DNA from: Calamus simplicifolius
Lineage: Eukaryota; Streptophyta; Magnoliopsida; Arecales; Arecaceae
Direction of reading: 5' to 3'
Length of the DNA stretch: 64,000 nt
Assembly (NCBI GenBank): GCA_900491605.1
Contig: UESW01004759.1
Coordinates: forward strand, 137,366 to 201,365
A program made the translations under genes and the position numbers. The notes under the pieces were generated by a model. The model made no database searches. It saw nothing but the letters and a program-made list of their open reading frames with translations, and was not told the DNA's origin. Shown in pieces: positions 1 to 9,057 of this stretch (position 1 is its first letter; each line of letters begins with the position of its first letter).

Positions 1-86
1 TCTCTCTCTCACTTTCAATCATCTCTTCATTCCTTCCATCAAATCCTTCCTACCATTCAACCTACTAATCTATCTAGAAGAAGTTG

Positions 87-1663
87 ATGGCTCCCAAGAA
101 GAAGGCCGTCGCTAGAGATGACGATTGTGCCAATCTTCGCCGGAAGTCTTCCATATCTTCTACTCAAATCAACTCCCTACTTACTTCAAAATCATTTGTT
201 CATGGGAGGTTAGTAGACTTTAACTTTTTAGAGCAAGAAGGATTCAAAATTGGTAATCTGTTAGTTAAACAAGGATGGGATAAGCTTTTATCTACCAAAT
301 GACCTATTTATCCTGAACTTATTAGAGAATTTTATGAAAATATTTCTTTTGGAAATGGAACTATCTCTCTTCCATTGTGAAAATGATTAAAATAGACCTA
401 GACGGTAAAACACTAGGGTCTGCTTTGAAAATTCCATCTGATGGTTTCCTAGAGATTCTTCCTAGTGAACGCGGATATAAGATTGGCCTTATCCTTAATA
501 TAGATGATACTGAAGCTAGTAAGATTGAGACTTTAGATGCAAATATGTTATCTGTTGAAAACCGGCTTTTCCATAGTATCATTGCTAAGATTCTTGCCCC
601 TCGTGCTGGATCATTTAATGTGGTAAACGATAGGGACATTTGCATAATGTATGATATCTTAATGGAAGACCCTGTAGATTTACCTGAATTAATGATAACT
701 GTTATGAGAGAATCTATGTCCAAAGCTAAGGCTGCTTTGCCCTACGGAATGTTTCTCACTTATGTTTTTGAATTCTTCAATGTCAAACTTAAAGGAGAAA
801 CTGCAGTTGCATTACATCACTCTGACGTTTTTAATGCTCATTCACTGCACCGTATGGATTTTGCTAAGAGGGATGGTATTTGGTTAAAAATTAGATCTAG
901 AACAGGACAATCCAGTATGCCACCTCCTACTGTGAATCATCCTGTCTGTTCTCCTCAAAACTTTTTCACTTATGACTTCAGCCAACCTAACCCATATCTT
1001 GCTGCTATGACAGCTGATCAAAATCCTTTTCTTCCTGATCCACCCAAAATTAATACTTCTGGAACATCTTTTCGCCATGACAACCCTGCTCCTTCTCCTA
1101 TTCCAACTGATAGATTATGTGATGATCAACTCCGTCACATTATCAATGAATTGACCCTTGCCACTTCTAGTCGAAGCTCTGGTGACAGTGCTTCTTCCGT
1201 CAATGATCAGACTCTTCTACCGCATATATCCTCTGTTTTTGAAAACATGTCTAAATTTAAACTCATTCTTGAAAGACTTGTTCATGATGTAAACATTCTT
1301 AATGGGAGAGTCTTTCACCACAATGAATCTGTTATGGAACGAATTCTAAAGGAAGTAAATTTACTTAAAAGCAAGCTTGAAAACTTTGAGACCAAGGCTG
1401 AGTGGGTAGAGTATCAAATGAGATCGAACCAGACCCAGACCCGGGATGCTACAAATGCAATTGACCATTGGACTGGAACCCTATCTAGGCTAAGCCAACT
1501 CATGGAGATTCTTATCACCAGTTCTGCAACGTCTGCGCCTGATGCTTCTTTCTCTCATCCACACCTTTTCACTCCACCGACACGACCTTCCTCCGTCAAG
1601 CCTGAATCCTCAAGAAAGCCAAATATTTTAGTGCATATTTCTTCATCCGATGACGACAAATGA
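87..1663 (+). pseudogene. third ORF of SIRE-type element S3 (plant transposon-like protein), broken
   Basis: The start at 87 gives MAPKKKAV, matching MAPK(R/H) starts of sister copies at 5678 and 30046. The first part runs to a TGA at 300; reading continues in frame to about 376, then a shift moves to the frame opening at 377, which is open to 1663. The N-terminal half has YPELIREFYENI and LPYGMFLTYVFEFF, patterns I associate with the plant 'putative plant transposon protein' domain (about PF20167). The C-terminal third is Ser/Pro-rich with a heptad stretch (LKEVNLLKSKLENFETKAEW). There is no signal peptide or clear membrane segment, so it does not look like an envelope protein. Function is unknown. 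Confidence 0.65.
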
Positions 1664-2116
1664 TTGTACTTAAACTTATATGCTTTGTAGTATTTGAGCA
1701 AACTTGTTGTGCTTATTTATGTTTATGCTTTATGACATGAAACATTGACATGTAATATTTGTTATCTTGCACTAATCTACATGACTGTTTTGATTATGAT
1801 TATGTAATGCATGTTAACATCTCCTTGATCCTTTATGCTTAAAGTTATTGCAAGACTCTTCAAACTTCTTTTTGATTAATGACAAAAAGGGGGAGAAGAT
1901 TTAAGAGTTAAGATTGTTGCTTGCATACATTAAGGGATGGAGTAAAATAGTAACTCCATATATTCAGGGGAGAAAAGAAAAGAAAAAGATTTCACTTATT
2001 TTAACAGGGGAAGAAATTAATGTTTTCTAATTACTCATGTTTTCTTACTAAACTTCCATATATACACTTGTTCTTTATTTGCTTAAAGGTTTTGTCATCA
2101 TCAAAAAGGGGGAGAT
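1664..2116 (+). other. 3' non-coding region of S3 with polypurine tract
   Basis: AT-rich non-coding stretch after the third ORF, containing 'aaaaagggggaga' tracts. The one at 2103-2115 directly precedes the LTR start and is the primer site for plus-strand synthesis. An earlier 'aaaaagggggagaag' at about 1884 is a duplicate tract. No gene seen. Confidence 0.7.
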
Positions 2117-2259
2117 TGTTGACCCCAGATTGATTTTGATGATTACAAAACAAATTAAGCAATTCTAAGATTGATACAGGGAAGTTCGGTCGCCTTGCAA
2201 GTAAGTATCTTCATGCAAAATCGACTGGTAAGAAAGTACTTCATTTAAATTTGCTTTGA

Positions 2260-3235
2260 ACATGATTATTAGCTTGTGAGTTAACTGGCTAGCTAGCTTG
2301 TTAGTTTATTTAGCTAACTGGCACGTCTTTCAGCTAGCTGGGAATGTCTCACAGTGCATGGGCCGAACCGTCTTGAAATTTAGCTAGCTGTCTAGCTAGC
2401 TTGTTAGCTAGCTGAAGCTCTCTCAGCTAACTAAGGAACTTGTCTCAGTAAGCTGGCCGAAGGTCCCTTTATTTCAGCTAATTAATGAGTTAGTTTGTTA
2501 GCTAGCTGGAGCCCTTTCAGCTAACTAAATTTCCTGTCACAGGTGCCTGGCCGAACGTCACTTTATTTTAGCTAACTGGTGAGTTAGTTTGTTAGCTAGC
2601 TGAAGCTTTTTCAGCTAACTAAGGAACTTATCTCAGGTGCCTGGCCGAACGTCCCTTTATTATAGTTAACTGGTGAGCTAGCTAGTTAGCTAGCTGGAAT
2701 TCCTTTCAGCTAACTAAAAATCCTGTTACAGTGGATTGGCCGAACACCTTCAAATTCTAGCTAGCTGGCTGGATGTCTTGTTAGTTAACTGTAACTCATT
2801 CTAGCTAGCTGACGCCTTTTTTAGTTAACTGCTTAGCTAACTGTTTCATCCTGGAGCTAACTGGTTAGTTAACTATTTTTCACAGGGAATGTTGGAGCCG
2901 AATGGATTTAAATTTTAGTTAACTGGAAAGCTAGCTGTCGGTTGGCTAGTTAGCTAGAGAGTTAGCTACTTTATTCAGTTGTCTGGCTGCCTTTTTGCTC
3001 AGTTAGCTGGAGAGCTAACTAAGCTGGACGGATGGCTGAGTGTTTTTGCCTCTAGTTAGCTCGTGAGCTAACTGGCCACTCTTTAGTTAGCTGTTCAGCT
3101 AACTAGCTATCCTGCTGCCGTTTGGATTTCAAATGGAGTTAGCTGGCGAGTTATCTGCCGAGCTAACTAACGTGCTGTTCTTTTGCTGTGTTGTCTCTGG
3201 TTAGCTAACTGATTAGCTAGCTAGGGGTTATTACT
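2260..3235 (+). repeat. AGCTAACTG / TAGCTAGC motif array in LTR U3
   Basis: About 1 kb packed with short palindromic units such as gttagctagctgg, agctaactgg and gttaactgg, irregularly spaced, with 'ggccgaac' recurring between them (for example 2362, 2551, 2646, 2738). It ends about 280 bp before the TATA box at 3511. TAGCTAGCTA-type units are self-complementary; TAACTG/CAGTTA matches the core bound by plant MYB factors. A regulatory role is inference. Confidence 0.7.
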
Positions 3236-3510
3236 TTACTCTTGGACGATGGCATTCATTTCTCAGCTACCTGGAGCTTCTTTCTTCAAGACCACCGCCA
3301 CCTAAAGCTCTTTCTCTCTCTTTCTCTCTCTATTGCTATTTCAAGCTATTGTTAACTTTTAATTTTTGAATGTTTACAGTGCTCATCCTTCCTCAAATGG
3401 ATATATGCATTCAATGCTTAAGGGAAACATGTTTAACGGTTATATTTTCTTCCCGTTATTATTTTCATTTATTTCTTTTGTATCTAACGGATATTTTCTT
3501 GTTAGATGAT

Positions 3511-3518
3511 TATAAATA
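3511..3518 (+). promoter_or_regulatory. TATA box of the S3 LTR
   Basis: TATAAATA in the context gattataaatagctgg, about 280 bp after the motif array and 755 bp before the LTR end, the expected place for the U3/R boundary. Confidence 0.6.
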
Positions 3519-4266
3519 GCTGGGATTTGAAGCACACCTTGACGACGACGACGACAATTTTTGAAAAGAAATTTCTAAGAGAGAAAAATCCAAGTAAAGA
3601 GCCTTCATTAAATATTTGTTGAGTAGTTGCTATGCATTCAAGCTCATTCCTTGCCTGATAGGTCATCCGAATCATTGAAGCTTTTCAAGCATTCAAGACT
3701 TCAGCTGCTTCAACCGAGTTCATTTATTGCTGAGTTTATTGCTTCAAAAAGTTGTAAAGTATATTCTGAATATTTGCTCTTTGTAGGAGCTTCTTCTTTA
3801 CATACTCTGATTATCTTGTAAAAGGGTTAGTGAACCCTGGTTTGTTGGCTTCCTTGTGCCATTTAAACAAGAGGACTAGCCTAGGTTTGGCTAGGGGTTC
3901 TTGGCTTCCTTGTGCCGTGAAACAAGAGGACTAGCCTAGGTTTAGCTAGGGGTTTTTGGCTGCCTTGTGCCGTATAAACAAGAGGGCTAGCCTGGTTCGG
4001 CTAGAGGTTGTAATCGTTGTGATACGATTAGTGGAATACCCAAAGGTTTTGGAGAGTGGATGTAGGTGCTGAGTTTGGCACCGAACCACTATAAATTTCT
4101 GTGTGTTTGTGATTGCTTGTTTTTGTGTTGATATTATTCTGTGCACTCCACTTCACCGCTGCAAATCAAAATTAGGGTTGAAAGCAAATTTATCTGCATA
4201 GCAATTAAATTATTTTTTAAAATAACCCAATTCATCCCCCTCTTGGGTTACTACATCTGGGCAACA

Positions 4267-5114
4267 GTATTCGGTGCTACTAACAATTTGTTATGTCAAG
4301 AATTTGCTAAGTTGATGCAGGGTGAGTTTGAAATGAGCATGATGGGAGAACTCAACTTCTTCCTAGGACTTCAAATCAAGCAAAGAAAAGAAGGAATTTT
4401 CATCAATCAAGCCAAATACACAAAAGAACTGCTCAAGAATTTGGAATGGAGTCAATCAAACCACTTGGAACTCCTATGAGTCCTTTATGCAAGATGGACA
4501 AAGATGAAGATGGTAAGAAAGTAGATCAAAAATATTACAGAGGTATGATTGGATCTCTTTTTTACTTAACAGCTAGTAGACCAGATATAATGTTTGCTGT
4601 ATGTCTATGCACTAGATTTCAATCTGAACCTAAAGAATCACACTTAATTGCTGTAAAGAGAATCTTAAGATATTTAAGTGGAACTAAAAATGTAGGTTTA
4701 TGGTATTCTAGAGACTCAACATTAAACTTGATTGCATACTCTGACTCTGACTATGCTGGATGTAAATTAGATAGAAAAAGCACAAGTGGTGCATGTCAAT
4801 TTTTAGGATGTAACTTAATCTCTTGGTTTAGCAAAAAGCAAAATTTGGTTGCATTATCTACTGCTGAAGCAGAATATGTTGCAGTTGGAAGTTGCTGTGC
4901 TCAAATTCTTTGGATTAAGAGACAACTTGAAGATTACGGCGTAACACTTGATAAAACTCCAATTAAATGTGATAGCACAAGTGCAATAAATCTAACTAAA
5001 AATCCAATTCAACATTCAAGAACAAAACACATTGAAATTAGATATCACTTTATAAGAGAACATGTAGCTAATAATGAAATTTGTCTTGAATATGTTAACA
5101 CCGAAGATAATTAG
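4267..5114 (+). pseudogene. S2 pol remnant: end of reverse transcriptase and RNase H
   Basis: It opens with VFGATNN, the residues that follow the YVDD catalytic box in sister S1, so the catalytic aspartates were cut off by the S3 insertion. It continues through ELNFFLGLQIKQ, then shifts frame near 4445 into an open frame to 5114 containing copia RT/RNase H hallmarks: ASRPDIMFAV, YSDSDYAGC, RKSTSG, STAEAEYVA, KHIEIRYHFIREHV. A normal copia pol ends shortly after 'EDNLADIFTKPL'; here the stop at 5112-5114 comes just before that, with the remaining ADIFTKPL-like codons visible to about 5140. Not functional. Confidence 0.85.
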
Positions 5115-5677
5115 CTGATATATTTACAAAACCTTTGAGTGAAGAGAGATTTTGTTATCTTAGAGGTGAATTAGGGATATGTGACCCTTTGGATTGATTT
5201 TGAAACACTAAGGAATGACTATCTAGATTTCTATTAATTTCTTAATATTCTTTCATAATTTTAAGGACAAATTATCTAGTCATCTGAGCAATTCGATTCT
5301 TCGTTCTCCAAAATTTTATCAAGATTTTATCAAATTTATTTTGACAAGTTTCAGATGTTTGAATCTCAATTATTTTTTCTCTGAAACTGTCAGTGGAGTC
5401 GACACCTCAGAATGAGGAGTCGACACCTTTGTCTGTGTCACTCTCGGTCCCTGACCTTGGAGCCGACTCCAGTTTGAGCACTGACTGTGTTAGCGATTTG
5501 GAGTCGACACCCGACTTTGCAGGAGTCGACACCTGGGAATCCCAAATCGATTTATTAGGGCAGAGTCGACACCTCATCATTTCGTAACTTTTCAAATCCT
5601 CTACCAAACTCTTCCAAAACTCTCTCAAAGCCTCCCCATCTCTAATTCCACTCTACCCAAGCTTTCCTAAGGATCCA
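5115..5677 (+). other. S2 linker between pol and third ORF, with GGAGTCGACACC motifs
   Basis: Non-coding. The first 270 bp carry the pol tail and an AT-rich spacer. From 5395 to 5575 there are five GGAGTCGACACC-type units and one GGAGCCGACTCC, the same motif that fills the LTRs of this family. The block lies about 100 bp upstream of the third ORF start at 5678 and is conserved at the same place in S1 (29776-29965). Confidence 0.7.
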
Positions 5678-7039
5678 ATGGCACCTAAGAGGAGAGGTTC
5701 GGTGATTGGAGCGCCTATGGTGACCGAAAAATGCTCCGTGAGGTGACCCATCCGTGAGCCGTCTCCAAGCGAGGATTCCTCCACCGATTCAGACAATCCC
5801 AACACCACTTCACCTCAGGTAGATACCCTAGCAGGGAGGTTTATCACAATGAGTAGGAAAGTTGACTTTGAGTTCTTTCAATCCGAGGGTTTTTTGATTG
5901 GTAATCAACTCAAGGAGCTTGGATGGGATAGAGTTTGTTGTCTTGATGTTCCTACTTACCCAGCACTAGTGAAAGAATTTTATTTTAATTTATCGAGAGG
6001 TGATGGTGGTTTAGTGAGCTCTGTTAGAGGCAAACGGATTCATCTTACATTTCAAAAACTAGGAAACCTCCTAAGCATCCCCATTACCGGATTAGCTGCG
6101 GATATGCACAATGATAGATCAGCATCCCTATCAAGGATGTTAGGGAGAGATGTTGAAGAATTTGAGGAGATTAGGGCTAACCAGTTGCCCTTGGAATTAA
6201 GATTGCTACACAACATTTTAGCAGAATTTTGTTCCCAAAGACCGGACGTTTTGAATATGTCTCCGAGCGGGACATTGTTGTCATCCTATCAACCTAGCTG
6301 CTATGATGATATTTTATATGGCCGAGGCTGGAGGAAAGAGAAGATCGTCACTACCATACGGATGGTTTTAACTATGGTATTCAGAAGCCAAGAGGTTGTA
6401 ATTTTGGACAATAAACCCTCCAAGAACCTGAGACATACTGATTATTACAGTCTGGCCACTTTGCATAGGATGGGATTTGTAAAGGTGAACGGGCAATGGG
6501 AAAGGAAAGGTAACTTGGATGAGAGAGCCCCTGAACCGAGACTTTCTGGACCTTGTGAGGCTGGTTCATCTGTGAGGGTTTCTTCTCCATAGCCAAGGAG
6601 TCCTGTTCCTGCCCCTGCACCTGCTCATATTCATGTTCAGCCATCTACTTCATCAGTTGGATTTTCAGACCTTCAAATAGAGCAACTCAAATGCTTGCTT
6701 GCTGCTCAGAAGGATGAACTGAAGACTGAGTTTGATAACAAATTTATGAATCTTAAAGAAACTCTTTATTGCCTAGATGATCGGATTGCCAAAATTGAGT
6801 CTACTCTTAGCTCTTCTGCTGGATCTTTAAGTAGTGATTTGAAGAATATATTTGAAGAACTTAAAGACATCTGTGGAGATTCTGAGACCTATTCAAAGTG
6901 CAATGCAGAGCTTCAAGATAAAATTATGACTGCTTGCTCTTTTGTTGATAGAAGGTTGAAAGAATTTGTAGCCACTCAAAATGATGGAATGGGAAAGATT
7001 TTGGATCATTTGACAAGGATCATTAGAAACAATATGTAA
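5678..7039 (+). pseudogene. third ORF of SIRE-type element S2 (plant transposon-like protein), nearly intact
   Basis: Starts MAPKRRGSVIG at 5678. A TGA about 22 codons in, a switch of frame near the long ORF opening at 5849, and a TAG at about 6590 break it; otherwise about 430 residues can be followed. The core has VPTYPALVKEFYFNL, VRGKRIHLTF, LLSIPITGLA and LATLHRMGF, motifs I associate with the 'putative plant transposon protein' domain. After a Pro-rich linker, the C-terminal 114 residues (6695-7039) form a predicted coiled coil (DELKTEFDNKFMNLKETL). No membrane segment. It sits where SIRE elements carry an env-like ORF. Confidence 0.7.
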
Positions 7040-7561
7040 TTTTCTTGTAATGAAGTCAAAGTTTTTTTTTAATGAGATATGTTGTTTGATGTTTGTAATG
7101 AAAGTTTAAACTTTTGATGTAATGAAAGCACAGTTTCTTTTTGTAATACTTGACTTTTGATGAAATGAAATTATCTTTTGATCTATCAATTTTATCTTTT
7201 GACTTAACTTTTCTTTATCTTTTTGTTGATTACAAAAAAGGGGGAGAAAGTTATGTCGTATATGAATTTGAGTGAAAGCTATGTCATATATGCATTGATT
7301 AGTAATTGATTGATTAGTATAAATTAGTTTGAAAATACATAAATAAGCTTAAGTGAACATTGAAATAAAAAGTGAAAATTGATATAAATGAATCTTAAGT
7401 ATCAAATATGTATAGCAAAGGAAAAACAATTGATAATTTGAACTTCATAGGGGGAGCTACCTTATTTAGGGGGAGCCTACTTGTGAAGATCACTTGAAAA
7501 TTTTATGTTGAGAATACTATGCATATACTCAATATTTTTATAATCATCAAAAAGGGGAGAT
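7040..7561 (+). other. S2 3' non-coding region with polypurine tract
   Basis: AT-rich stretch with several 'tgtaatgaaa' repeats, 'gggggagctacctta' and 'gggggagccta' purine tracts near 7450-7480, and the polypurine tract proper at 7549-7560 adjoining the LTR. No gene seen. Confidence 0.65.
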
Positions 7562-7734
7562 TGTTGACCCAATTATTGATTTTGATGATTAATAAAGGAA
7601 TTGAGTATATTTATTTGATTACTAATGGATTTGATAAGTGTTTCAGGGCTTAAAAATATTTGATCGATTTAAAGGTATTAAGAAATGAGTTTTGAATCAA
7701 TTGCAAATCATAAGTTTCAAAGTTTCAGAACCTG

Positions 7735-8065
7735 GAGTCGACACCTAGAATTCCTGGAGCTGACCCCATTGCCAGTCAAATATTCTTCTGATTTTTGATA
7801 TGGTCCGAGCCGACACTAGAGTTTTGGAGCCGACACCCAGAGTTTCGGTGTTGACACTTACAGTGTATGGAGCCGACTCCGATGCGGGGACAGAATGCTT
7901 GTTTCTGAGCATCTTGGAGCTGACACACACAGTATTTTGGAGCCGACACCTGACGATGGCGAGCCGACACCTAACTTTTTCGGAGCCGACTCCTCGACGA
8001 ACTCAGAACTTTCTATTTTTGGATAAACGACTTAGAGCCGACACCTGAAAAGTTGAAGCCGACTC
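7735..8065 (+). repeat. GAGCCGAC / GAGTCGAC palindromic motif array in S2 LTR
   Basis: About eleven units of the type ggagccgacacc, ggagccgactcc or ggagtcgacacc at 15-45 bp spacing, ending about 150 bp before the TATA box at 8208. Most contain the core GCCGAC. The units are wholly or nearly self-complementary. Confidence 0.75.
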
Positions 8066-8207
8066 CAACCTGTCTGGGACAAAAATTTAAAATGTCAGAT
8101 CAGCTCTAACGGTAATATTTCCTTTTTACCTAACTTCTAACGGATATATTTTATTTCAGGTACACTCCAATGGCTAGTTTCTACCCAAAAACGGATTAAA
8201 GAAATTC

Positions 8208-8215
8208 TATAAAAA
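8208..8215 (+). promoter_or_regulatory. TATA box of the S2 3' LTR
   Basis: TATAAAAA in 'attctataaaaaggaag'; the same box occurs at the same place in both LTRs of S1 (23962 and 32576). Confidence 0.6.
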
Positions 8216-9057
8216 GGAAGAACGACCGTTTTGAAAAATAACAATGAAAGGGAAAAACGAAAAATAGAGAGAATTTCAAATCAAAAATCCGAGAAGTCTT
8301 GAGCCTGAAATCCAAGAGAGAAGTATTCAAATTCAAATCCTTCCACTTCACAAAGCTCAAAGAAGAATCCAAGGCGTTCAAATTTGAAAAATCGAAGGAT
8401 TCACAAAAAGGGGAAGAAGCTCTGTTTTGAAGATTTTCCAACTTCTCATCTGCAACATTTGCAACGAATCAAAGCTGAGGCCTGATTCAACATCTCCAAA
8501 GAGAAGAGGAAAAGAAGAAAAAAGAAAAGCTCAAATCCAATCCACTTCAAACAGGCTTTTCTAAACCTTGTTCATTTATTTGAATATTTGCTCATTTAAG
8601 GAGCTATCTTGTATCTTAAACATTATTCTTTCTTATTTTTGCTGGTTCAATCAGGGGGATTGAACTAGTGGAGGTTGTATATCTCGGGTCAAGCTAGTTT
8701 AGCTTGAGTTTAGGGTTTTGTGCTGGTGAGCCCGAAAAATCGGCTGGGTTCGTTGTGATCCCGGGTAAAACAACAAGTTGTGAGTTATGATCTTGGAAAA
8801 CAACTCGACTGTAATCAAGTCGATTATAGTGTGGACCCAAGTGAATCTTGGGAGTGGACGTAGGTGTTGGATACACCGAACCACTATAAAATCTTTGTGT
8901 TTGCCGTGCTTCTATTATCTCTATCTATCTCCTTGTTTGTGCTTTATATTTGCATTGCATTTAATTTATTTATCTTAAAGCCAATAGTTTTTAAAAGGTT
9001 AAAATTTTTAAAGAACCCAATTCACCCCCCCCTCTTGGATTGCCATCTGGGCCAACA

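Larger units (their letters stand above)
1..4266 (+). mobile_element. S3: 3' part of a SIRE-type Ty1/copia retrotransposon
   Basis: The segment holds, in order, a third ORF (87-1663), a 3' non-coding stretch with a polypurine tract (2103-2115) and a 2.15 kb LTR (2117-4266). That order (pol, extra ORF, AAAAAGGGGGAGA tract, long LTR starting TGTTGACC) is the SIRE/Maximus layout of Ty1/copia. The gag-pol part lies outside the window to the left. The LTR ends abruptly inside the reverse transcriptase gene of element S2, so S3 appears to have inserted there; the matching target duplication would lie left of the window. Lineage is from structure and family knowledge, not from a search. Confidence 0.8.
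2117..4266 (+). repeat. 3' LTR of S3 (SIRE type A, 2150 bp)
   Basis: Starts TGTTGACCCC after the polypurine tract and ends TCTGGGCAACA. A TATA box lies at 3511-3518 (TATAAATA). Upstream is the AGCTAACTG/TAGCTAGC array (2260-3235); downstream are three near-repeats of 'ggcttccttgtgcc...aacaagaggactagcctagg' (3848-4010). The final 230 bp match the minus-strand LTR at 15869-16707. It differs from the 1.4-1.6 kb SIRE LTRs elsewhere in the window mainly in the upstream half. Confidence 0.85.
4267..9057 (+). mobile_element. S2: 3' half of a SIRE-type Ty1/copia retrotransposon
   Basis: It begins inside reverse transcriptase exactly where the S3 LTR ends, then carries the end of RT and RNase H (to 5114), a linker with palindromic motifs, the third ORF (5678-7039), a polypurine tract (7549-7560) and a 3' LTR (7562-9057). 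It is the same family as S1 at 23196-33403 and aligns with it domain by domain. The 5' half would lie left of S3, outside the window. Confidence 0.82.
7562..9057 (+). repeat. 3' LTR of S2 (SIRE type B, 1496 bp)
   Basis: Bounded by TGTTGACCC and GGGCCAACA. The U3 part contains a GAGCCGACACC/GAGTCGACACC array (7735-8065); a TATA box TATAAAAA lies at 8208-8215. The R/U5 part holds 'gtggacccaagtgaatcttgggagtggacgtagg', shared with all type B LTRs here. The sequence after 9057 is not a primer site but T1 sequence, so this is the 3' LTR and marks the insertion point in T1. Confidence 0.88.
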
